This document shows, piece by piece, positions 55,180 to 64,000 of a stretch of DNA of 64,000 nucleotides. Positions within the stretch are counted from its first letter, which is position 1. Each line of letters opens with the position of its first letter. The position numbers were made by a program, and so were the translations under genes. Location: contig KN834851.1 in assembly GCA_000827265.1 (NCBI GenBank), positions 66,474 to 130,473 of the forward strand, read 5' to 3'. This DNA comes from Collybiopsis luxurians FD-317 M1. Taxonomy: Eukaryota; Basidiomycota; Agaricomycetes; Agaricales; Omphalotaceae. The notes beneath the pieces are model-generated. The model had not been told where the DNA came from and did not search any database. It saw nothing but the letters and a program-made list of their open reading frames with translations.

Positions 55180-58120
55180 GTGATTGTGTACACTACTGTA
55201 AAACATCAAAGGAGGTATCCAGAAATACCTGGTATAGTCACAAGCCATATTGCATGGTGCCATTGCTCTCAGATACAAATCATGCTGGGAGAAGGACAGC
55301 TGCAGGAAAGACAGTCTGGCCATTCTATTCCCTCTGGAAACCCACCCAATCACCAGGAAGACAATCCAAGACCACAGAGTCCATTACTGCCTCCTCTGCC
55401 TCCTCTGCCTTCTCCGCCTTCTCCTGAAAATCCACCTGAAAATCCACCTCCATCTAATACTACTGAACCTGTACTATCAGAAATAGAGGTCATACAAACT
55501 GCCCAGCAATTCATCCGAGCACTACAGAATGCATCACTTGACAACAGTGACTTAGATGCTCATTCACTTGAAAATCTCTTCAATCCTCATCAACATCCTC
55601 TCAATCTTGACCTCATTTGAGACCGCAACCTTCTTATGTGCCTCAAAATGTTCATTGCACAGCAGGATACTTATTCCTCAGATGGATTGTACACAGCTAA
55701 TATCAGTACTGTTTGTGATGCTTATCCTGACTCTAAACTATATTTGCACTACTGTATTGAAAAAGAAGTCAAAAATCTTAGCAGTATCCAACCAATCCTA
55801 TCTGATATGTGCCCCAACTCTTGCATGGCTTATACAGGCCCTGTGAAAAATCTGGAGCAGTGTATGCAGTGTGGTGAATGTTGTTATGATGAGAAAGGCA
55901 ACCACTGACAAAGTTTTATACCATTCCAATTGCTCCCCAGATCCAAGCACAAAAAACAAAATAAAGAATCTGCAAAGGAGCTGGACTATCTTCATTCTCA
56001 TATGCCAGATCTTCTCCAGGAGTATGATGCAAAAGGTTATGTTGACAATATTGATGATATTTGCTGTGGTAGACAGTTTGGAGGCAATGAAGAAAGGACT
56101 TATCAAAGATACCGATACTGTCCTTATGTTTTCATTTGATGGTGTGCAACTCTACAAATTAAAAACATTGGATTGCTGGGTTTTTATCTGGGTTCTCATC
56201 AGTATTTCCCCTGATTGATGTTATACCAAAAAACATATTGTTCCCACAGGTATTGTACCTGGTCCTAATCCTCCCAAAATTCATGAATCCTTCCTATCTC
56301 CTTCTCTTCATCACATTGAGGCAGTTAACAAGGCTGGTGGTATTCCAGTCTGGGATGCCCACTGACAGGAACAATATATGACATGTCTTTTCATTGTATT
56401 TGCCTGTGCCAATGGTCCTGGAATGGAACATTTTAGTGGGTTTGTTAGTCATTCAGGCAAGCAGGGCTGTAGATTCTGGTGCAGGTTGACTGGGTGACAC
56501 AAATCTGGATCTGGAATATATTATCCAGTACTCACCAAGCCAGATAATTATGTTTGCCCAGAATGTGATCATCTTGATGTCCCCTACAACCAAAAACAAC
56601 CACCTGACCCAGAGCACTATTGGAAGAGTCTTCAATTTGTGGAGCAGTCTAATGTGCAAAATTATCCTCTTTGCCATTGTGAAACTGGCATTGTCAAACC
56701 AAGCATTTTTACTGGTCTCTCACCCAATACCATTCTTGGTATTCCAAATATGTTTCCAAGTGATATCATGCACCTGGTTATCAATCTCACTGATATGTTC
56801 ATGTCACTTTAGTGAGGGACCATGATTTGTGCAGAGACAGATTCCAAGGACTCTTGGTTTTGGGCAGTCCTTACTGGCAAAATTTGGGAGAAACATGGTG
56901 CAGATGTTGCCGCTTGCACACCATATCTTCCTGGTTCCTTTGATTGTCCTCCTTGAGATCCATCTGAAAAAATCAACAGTGGTTATAAATCATTGGAATG
57001 GCTCATATACATATTTGGGCTGGGTCCTGGTTTGCTTTATGGTACTCTACCATTCCAGGTTTGGCAGTCATACTGCAAGCTTGTGAAAGGAATACAATTG
57101 ACTTATGTCAAACAGTCATCCCCATCACTCATATGACAAATCTTTCAGAACCTTGTTGAAGTTACAGAAGAGACTGAATGAATTTACTATCTGTGCCAAG
57201 AAGATTGTCTTCACTTCATATGACCAGTTTTTCACAACCTAGTCCTTCTTGGCCCTGAGACACTCCAAGTTGGACCTCTGATTTGCTCATCTCAATGGAC
57301 AATGGAGAATAGTATTGGCAACCTCACCAAAGCTATCAAACCAGATGTCCAGCCATATATGAATCTTTCTGAAAAAGCTGCTGTTCGGGCCCAAGTAAAT
57401 GCTCTCAAGGTGATGGACCCACATTAGTTGGATTGCCAATTTGGAAAGGAAAATCATATCCCAGAGACAGCAAGAGATCTTGGTGATAATTATATTCTTT
57501 TGCATCCTACGGCACAAACTTCCCAAATCCTTGATGAAAGGGAGAGTGCTGCTTTAGCAAGATATTTGGAAGAAGAGAATATTCCAACTGCTCATGTTGT
57601 TCACTGGGCTCACTTATGCTTACCAAATGGTCAGATCACTCATTTGTTCTGGCAAGAGCATAGGAAGACTGAGAATGTTTGGATGGCTTGCAATGTCAAG
57701 GTCAGTACAAATTCAATTGTTGTTTGTTAAATAATTAACAGTCAACATGGCAATATTTAGACACAAGCTGATGCTGACATGAAGCCTGAATTTAATGAAG
57801 TACAATTCTATTTCCAGTTCTCCAGAGATATTGACAACAATACAACTCCTTTGGAAATATTAGCAATGGTATCCAGATACTCAGAAGCAGACCAGAATCT
57901 GTGCAAGCAGTCTTTTGGCACTGTCATATTGTGCAAATATCAAGGTAAAAATAATTTGGTTGTAATTCCTGTAAAGCATATCAAGTCAGTGGTAGCTATG
58001 GTGCTGCATTTGGAATTATCTACTGCTAGGATGGGTGAAGCATGGAAGGAGCAAGTATTTGTCATAGAGAGGCCAGGTCTTGACATTACTGATCTTGGGG
58101 GATATTCCCGCTACTTTTAA
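55180..58120 (+). pseudogene. tnp2/Plavaka-type transposase, broken by stops
   Basis: Plus-strand pieces, in order, fit the fungal Plavaka transposase: a Pro-rich N-terminus (55350-55460), LSDMCPNSCMAYTGPVKNL and CMQCGE (zinc-binding cysteines, 55800-55880), then KDTDTVLMFSFDGVQLY and DCWVFIWVLI (56110-56210). FACANGPGMEHFSG and HSGKQGCRFWC follow (56400-56490), then YYPVLTKPDNYVCPECDH, CETGIVKPSIFTGLSPNTILG (56680-56740) and PSDIMHLVINLTDM. GADVAACTPYLPGSFDCPP, SSQWTMENSIGN (57290-57320) and AAVRAQVNALKV come next, then a C-terminal region to 58120. At least ten in-frame stops and some shifts interrupt it. The stop at 56217-56219 is TGA TGT where relatives read Arg-Arg, as deaminated CGA CGT. 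It would cut and rejoin the element's ends if intact. Confidence 0.82.
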
Positions 58121-59545
58121 GTAGTGGGTTTTAGAGGTGGACCTTTTCTGAAATTGAAGTCTGGCCAAAGCATCCAATCAATCATCCTTGCCTCTTTTGG
58201 ATTGCTTATGTCATGATCTGATTACATACTCTCCTCAAGGTGCTTGAGTCAGGTACAACTCTTGTCTCATTTCCATTCTTTCCTGCAATTTTGTTCACAG
58301 GATTTCCACAGTGTGTGAATAGTAAATGCAAACAATGTGATGTACACTTTTGTTTCTCCAACAATGTCCTCTGTCAACAACATTCATTTGTCAAATGATC
58401 AAGCTTCTGAACAATTGGTTGTTGAATCTAGTGTGCACTTACAGGGTACACATATTATTACCCATTCCTATGGAGAGGCCTTTTCTTCTCAGTTGCCCAT
58501 GGTAGGGTTGAAGGTCTATTCACCCTCTCACTTGATTGAAGTTGGTTTTTTGGGTTCTGCATTGAAGGGTATACAGTGTAGTGTGTTTGTTTATGACCAG
58601 CAGAAACTTATTTCTTATGCAATGATGCATGGTTTGGACACTTTGTTCCTCACATATATTTTATCTTTACATCTCCTAGTCATCTATTGTATTCTGTCTA
58701 GTGATTGCATGCAAAACACAGCTCAGCTCACACTTTTCTCAATTGTGACCATTCAGCATTACTATACTCCTGTTCCAATGACAATAAAGACCTCGGTAGA
58801 AATTTTTTTTTTCAGGTTTCCTTTACCTTTTGTGATCAACAGTGAAATTAGGGAACTGGCATCACTTGAATGATGTGGAGAGTGATTAACTGTTATATAC
58901 CTTGTCTTAATTAGCAATATCAATGTAGATAAGGTTATATATGCACATTGTTGATTTGAGGTAGTGGGCTCTGCTGCTGACTGGCGCTACTTGGTTATTA
59001 GGAAGAAGATGAAGAGACTTCTAGTTAACTTGACTTCATCTAGTTTCATGCTGAACAAGGATCAAATTAGACATTTAAAGCTAGTTAGTGCATGAATATA
59101 TGCAAGAGACAAAGGTGTTGAAGGACTTGCATGAAATCTAGCTTGTGGCAGGCATGAGAAAACTTTATTCTTGCCTCCTGCCACCATGGACCTCAATGAT
59201 ATGGCAAGGAATTCTGCATCGCAACTCAGAATCAATACTTCTGCTTCTGAGCTTCTCATGTCTGCCCAGCATTCCCCAATTTCTCCACAGATGAACTTTC
59301 CCAGCACTCGCTTCTCCAATAATTTTGTCTCAGTAAGTTAAACTAAAACTCCAGAATTTTCTGACTTTATAATGCTATTAGCATCAGTAACATTTGCCTC
59401 AATTCCCTCAGCAATTCCAGATAATTCCCCAGCAACATCAAGGTAACCAGCTTTCCAAAATTATGCATCAGGAAAAATAGCTTGAGCTTGGGGTTAAATT
59501 ATAACAACCTCAAGAAACCTAAGAAGCATAGGACACTTCAAGTGC
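58121..59545. other. internal part of the transposon, cargo remnants
   Basis: A 178-codon frame at 58337-58873 (SVNNIHLSNDQASEQLVVE) and several shorter ones continue the same strand as the transposase. None has a recognised domain. They may be decayed accessory genes of the element or old insertions. Confidence 0.35.
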
Positions 59546-59590
59546 TTAGGTTACCTAGGTTTCCACAGTCCAACCCCCTATATCCTAGGG

Positions 59591-60315
59591 TGCTCTAGGT
59601 TGTCCTAGGTTGTCTCAGGTTGCCCCAGGTTGGCTCAGGTTGGCTCAGGTTGGCTCAGGTTACCTGAGGTTACCCCAGGTTGCATAAAGGGTTAATAAGT
59701 AAAATAATATATCTTTATATATTACTGTTTGTACTCTATTCTACTGTATATAGTGAGCTATTGTACTTGTATAGTAGTAGTAGTAGTATTGAACTTGTAT
59801 ATACTTTATGTATAGTATATATGATGTACATTTCTGTCAGGTATTATAATTTATAATGCATTACAGTATACTAGTATTAACCTAATATACTCAAGTACAG
59901 TATTTCAGTACAGTAAAGAGCTTATACATGTATATATAGTGTGTATATAGTATGGTATAATTGTGACATACTTGTTTTGACCATATGAAAATTATTTTGA
60001 TTGTAGACAGCTCATGGAGTTGCATCATGTGACTTATGTCAAATTTCAGTTTCTATGAGTTATCTACAACTAAGAAGGTGTCCTTGTCATGCATTTAGGA
60101 TAGATTAAAGCATAGGTATATATATTCAATATAATTTTTCCTTATTTGGTACTATTTACAGCATCACTCCTCAGGTATCCCAAGGATACCTGAGGTTTGC
60201 CCAGGATATTGGCATTTCCTAGGTTACCTGAGGTTCACCCAGGTTGCACAGGTCACCTAGGTCACCCAGGTCCCTCAGGTTGCTCCAGGTTGCCTCCTAG
60301 GTAACCTGAGGCTCA
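59591..60315. repeat. CAGGTT minisatellite in two arrays
   Basis: Array 1 (59591-59692) has ten or so units of about 10 bp of the form (G/C)(C/T)(T/C)CAGGTTG(G/C), with three adjacent copies of GGCTCAGGTT. Array 2 (60170-60315) carries the same word in less regular form (ACCTAGGT, ACCCAGGT, CCTGAGGTT). Both lie inside the Plavaka-like element. The 480 bp between them is AT-rich. Confidence 0.75.
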
Positions 60316-60686
60316 GACCATTTTTCCTGATGAAGATGAATCCTTCATTTTATTCTGGACTCATAATTTGTTTGTGCAACATCATACAATTTCCTAGATC
60401 CCCCAATGCAGTGAGATGTCTACAGTGACTTGTATCAAATGTAAGTTAAAGCTAGCCAAAGTAAATGCTGCCCACTTATCAATGATCATGCATTAATCAA
60501 CAATCCTGACTGAGAGTGGTTTACTCAAGGAGAGGAGCAACAATACACAGTTTGCCAAAGCATAGGCATTCAACAAAACTGAAGGGCTAATTGTAACTGG
60601 CTCTCATACTGGACACAATAAGAAAAAAGTTTTAACTTTCACATAGCCACTAAAGAGGACCCTATCATTTGCCATCATTGTCTGTT

Positions 60687-60717
60687 NNNNNNNNNNNNNN
60701 NNNNNNNNNNNNNNNNN
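60687..60717. other. assembly gap of 31 N
   Basis: Unknown bases. The roughly 105 bp just after the gap (60718-60822) repeats 60229-60333 nearly exactly, so the true length and copy number of this minisatellite-bearing segment are uncertain. Confidence 0.95.
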
Positions 60718-60822
60718 GATTCACCCAGGTTGCACAGGTCACCTAGGTCACCCAGGTCCCTCAGGTTGCTCCAGATTGCCTCCTAGGTAACCTGAGGCTC
60801 AGACCATTTTTCCTGATGTGTG
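60718..60822. repeat. duplicate of the 60.23-kb minisatellite segment
   Basis: Opens with TTCACCCAGGTTGCACAGG and ends TTTTTCCTGATG, matching 60229-60333 with about two differences. It abuts the N gap, so it may be either a genuine tandem duplication or an assembly effect. Confidence 0.75.
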
Positions 60823-60909
60823 AGTTTCCCTGCTTCATTTCCTCTTACTATATGTGTCTGATGCTTCTCAGCAACTTCATGGAGTTCCAGCAGAATTACT
60901 TAGAGTGAG

Positions 60910-62860
60910 TTGTGCTATATTTTTGGAACTTTTGACCTACAAGTTTGCTTTTTTCAGAAAATGTTTAGTTGTATTATGACAGAGCTCTCCAGTATCAAGA
61001 CTCTTCTCAACTCTCCTCCAGAATGGAAGGCTTCTCAGAATAAGCAGTATGACCTTCCTGGCTCAAATTCTGGAAATGACAGGATTACACCAACAAGAAG
61101 AAGGAGTCAAAGACCAGCGGTTTTTTGTCCAGTTCAAAACCCCATCCTGCTCCTTATATTGAAAATGAAAATGGCGGCCTTGTCTCTCCAGACATAGTTG
61201 AGCAAATCTGAGCCTCTGCTTGTGCTCTGTTCTTTGACACTAGGTGGATTGGTCAAGCACCCAATACATAGGGTCAAATTGGATTAAATTTTTCTTGGAT
61301 GTACAAGGTGGAAATGTGTGCTCATTGGCCAGTGCTTTCCTTCTGCAAAGATAACTGGAAGGCTCATGAAGTGGTGAAGGATATTTACTCAAATTGGGTT
61401 CAAACATGGGGCACATCTTCCTCTTCCTTGTCTCTCTTTACCATTGATGCATCTATTAAATCAGAAGATGGCAATACTACCTTGAAGAGGTCAGCAGATG
61501 CTGACCTTGTACCTCACTCCTGAAAAGCTAAATGTATCAAACTGGAAAGTATCACACCTGCCCCAAGCTTGACAGTTTCAGTTTCTCAAATCACTATATC
61601 CCAACCAGCATTGTCTCCTAGCATGGTTTCCTTACCAATTTTGCAAGCTCCTGCTCCAGCGCCAGCCCCCAATACTGACTTTTCTCCACCGCTGCAATCA
61701 CCAGCACCTGCAGATCCTACTTCAACTTCCTCTTTGTCCATGTCCCAAACACCAGCGCAAGCACCAGTTATGGATATGCACTGTGCATCATCCTCACCTC
61801 CCTTGCAAATACCACAAGTGCCTGTGCCAGCCCCCAACACAAGTCTTTTTTCTTCATCTTCAGACAAATCAGTCTCTACAACAGGCACTGATACTGCTCC
61901 ACCATCCTCATTATCATTGAACACACCGCAGTTGTCACCAGCTGCCAATGCAAATCTTGCTTTGTCTTTGTCCTCATCATTGCTAGCACTACCATCACCA
62001 CTAGTACACAAGTCTGGCTTCCTCTCTGACCTCATTGTCATTACAAACACCAGTGACACCTGCCAAGGAACTGAATTCTACACCCTGTTCATCTTCTGCT
62101 GCATCTGCATTAGCTGCCACAATGAATTCTACTTCATCCTCTTCATCATTCTTTCAAACTCCAGTGGTCACAACAATCAACTCTAATTGCTCTTCTTTCC
62201 TGTTGCAAATGCCTGCATGTCCATCAACGGCATTTGATATCTCTAATAAAGCTCATCCTATCTCTTCCTGCACTGCCATAACTGCCAGCACATCTGGTTC
62301 TACTGATTCTGATGCTGCGTCCACAGCCCCAGCAGCCGCAACCAACACTTTGTCTATTCTCTCTGCAGCTGCTGTTCCCTCAAGAGCAAAGCCTGCTGGC
62401 CCTTTGTAAGTCATTGCTCTTCTCTCTATATATGATAGTAGCCAATTTTTGTTACCAGAGATGATCTATACAATGAAACTCCTGTCCAACACTCTCCACT
62501 AGCTGATCTTGCCAATGCGGCAACTGGTAAGTGTCTTTATCTCAAATGTTAATGATTTCTGATGGCAAACCAGTAGAAGCCCAAAAAATCAATAACAAAA
62601 AAGCTTGCAAGGCCAGCACTGAAACGATGGACTCCAGGTAAGTGTTTTCCTCATCTGATCATTTCTTCTGTTCTTGACTATAGCTTCTTAGGCTCATTTG
62701 CAAGAACAACTGGATTGACCAGCATCCTGATGGCACCAAGTACAAATTTAAAGTATACTGGGCTGGTCTCAATGCAAACACTCATAAAGTGAGTCTATTA
62801 CCTGTTCAATTGTTCCTTCCATCTCATGGATTTTTATAGCCTTATAATAACCATTCAGCT
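60910..62860 (+). pseudogene. cargo ORF remnants, including a Ser/Pro/Ala-rich protein
   Basis: Several plus-strand frames follow one another: 60910-61197 (95 codons), 61299-61523 (CAHWPVLSFCKDNWKAHE), 61569-62186 (205 codons, low-complexity, with APAPAPNTD and SSLSMSQTPAQAP repeats) and its continuation in another frame at 62035-62409. A piece near 62700 (WIDQHPDGTKYKFKVYWAGL) looks like a structured domain. They may represent one multi-exon cargo gene of the transposon, now degraded or mis-joined. No family is recognised. Confidence 0.4.
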
Positions 62861-63239
62861 GATTTGGTAAGTCCTATATGTATTTGCTCATTGGCCTATC
62901 TGATGTCAAACAATATAGAAAAAGGCAAAACACTCCAGCAAAAAGGGAGGTGCAAAGAAGGAATAATGTGTACTATTGGTATTGCATAGCAATGTACAGT
63001 GCCACTAGTGTATTTTGCAGTTGTTGTATGTACTGTACAGCGTATTGTAAGCCAAACATACAAAAGCCAATTTATGAATATGGTTCACCCATATATAGTA
63101 TTCAAATCACCATGCCAGAGCAGGCTGAGAAAAGTGAACAGGCCCTCACAGGCTCTGACCTGTTCTGATGGGGTCACAGTTATTCAAGTGCCCAAATTTT
63201 CAGATCAGAGCCTGCCAGAACAGGCTATATGGTGATTTT

Positions 63240-63289
63240 TCCTCCAACCTGCTCTGACCCACTCTGGCCCTGGGGACTTTTGACTGGGG
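63240..63289 (-). repeat. right terminal inverted repeat of the Plavaka-like element
   Basis: The reverse complement of the left terminus; read on the plus strand it ends TTGACTGGGG at 63289 and is followed by GTGAT. Subterminal CAGGCTCTGACC-type words recur at 63130-63240. Confidence 0.85.
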
Positions 63290-64000
63290 GTGATGAATAA
63301 GCTTCAGTTCACTTTCCTCCATGTTCACCATATAGTACACTCCAACTGGACTGCGGCATGTTCATGCTCACTTGCTCAACCATATGGTGCATTGTCATCA
63401 AGACTGCACACATATTTGCCCTTTTGCCTGTGAGACTCCCTCTCTCATCAGCAAAAATACCTACAGCCCAGGTTGTCCAGGGACACCCCCCAGATCCCAG
63501 GGCACCTCAAAGCTGCCTGACATATGGGGGGGTATTCCTGGATAATCCAGGCTGAGGACTAGTTTTTCTGATGCTATACATCTGGTGAGAATAGCACATA
63601 CAACAAGTGGCTAGACTGGTTGTGTTTGACCTATGGACCATTTGAAGCAACCTCAGTTGAACCATTACTTTCATTTCTGCCCACTGTAGCACACACATAA
63701 AGAGTGCTATCTCTATCCACATATGTGCAGGCACCAAGTTGTCATTGTTCTCTCAATGTTGCAGTCACTGTGTGCCAGCTGCTTTTGAATTGGAGTGAAT
63801 GCCAGCATGGGATTCTCACTCACAGAATGACTGAATAGATGAAGAAATAAACTTGAAGCATCAAAAAAAGCTAATCAAACTCAAAGAGCAAAAAAATTCA
63901 AAGGAGATTTGTTGTGGTGATGTCCTGGCAAGGGCTCAGGGCTCCAAGCCAGGCCTCAGCATTGTTTATGTGTCGAGCCTGGAGCTCATGTTCCAGCCCA
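63290..64000. other. CpG-poor flank to the window edge
   Basis: About 700 bp of repeat-like DNA with no supported gene. Short frames are unrecognised. The very end (GGGCTCAGGGCTCCAAGCCAGG) is GC-richer and could begin another repeat that continues outside the window. Confidence 0.35.

Larger units (their letters stand above)
54839..63289 (+). mobile_element. complete Plavaka-like (CACTA superfamily) DNA transposon, inactive
   Basis: 8.45 kb bounded by inverted termini: left starts CCCCAGTCAATAGTCCCCAG (54839) and the right end, read inward on the minus strand, starts CCCCAGTCAAAAGTCCCCAG (63289). They agree over 27 bp with one mismatch, through GGGCCAGA. Both ends then carry CAGGTTGGAG- and GCAGG-type subterminal words. 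GTGAT flanks directly on both sides (54834-54838 and 63290-63294), a candidate 5-bp target duplication. Inside are a tnp2/Plavaka-type transposase relic at 55180-58120 and unrelated open frames to about 62850, plus minisatellites and a sequencing gap. The element is almost free of CG. Confidence 0.85.

Overview
This is a stretch of a filamentous fungal genome, most likely an agaricomycete basidiomycete. The genes are split by many short GT-AG introns (about 48-75 nt). Protein families typical of that group are present: an F-box/leucine-rich protein pair, a fused THI20-type thiamine enzyme, GtaA-like glutaminases, a DUF1308 protein and a Plavaka-type CACTA transposon. No bacterial operon, rRNA gene, confident tRNA or CRISPR array was seen.

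Layout. 0-0.5 kb: the 3' end of a Copia-type LTR retrotransposon. 0.5-10.8 kb: a tandem array on the minus strand of GtaA-like glutaminase genes with a C-terminal membrane anchor (one decayed copy, two that look intact), with Tc1/mariner-like debris between copies. 12.7-35.7 kb: a gene-rich, CpG-containing core with a short-chain dehydrogenase, a PP2C phosphatase, two F-box paralogues, a THI20-type fused HMP kinase/TenA enzyme, a free-standing TenA-like protein, two secreted repeat proteins and a DUF1308 protein. A segmental duplication links its halves: [PP2C 3' end - F-box - secreted protein] at 15.3-19.2 kb reappears at 27.7-31.2 kb. In the second copy the PP2C piece is dead, the F-box gene is intact and the secreted gene is intact and duplicated again.

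36-48.8 kb: a graveyard of partial copies of a four-helix membrane-protein family around one intact, intronless 649-codon member (43.6-45.5 kb), mixed with two broken DUF1308 copies. From about 45.5 kb to the end CG dinucleotides become very rare, as expected for old, methylated repeat DNA. At 54.84-63.29 kb one complete Plavaka-like element can be delimited: near-perfect 27-bp inverted termini and a flanking GTGAT direct repeat. It carries a transposase broken by stop codons, several of which sit where CpG arginine codons would be expected.

Most interesting points: (i) the small secreted family whose C-terminus carries a 13-residue repeat of the form KKS(N/D)IHxV(L/M), with a dibasic RR site just after the signal peptide; (ii) the block duplication that keeps remaking F-box plus secreted gene; (iii) the free TenA-like gene 2.5 kb from THI20; (iv) the exactly bounded Plavaka element; (v) the sharp CpG cliff. 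Splice sites were chosen by eye and checked only for reading phase and family alignment. Family names are from memory of domain signatures, not from a search.
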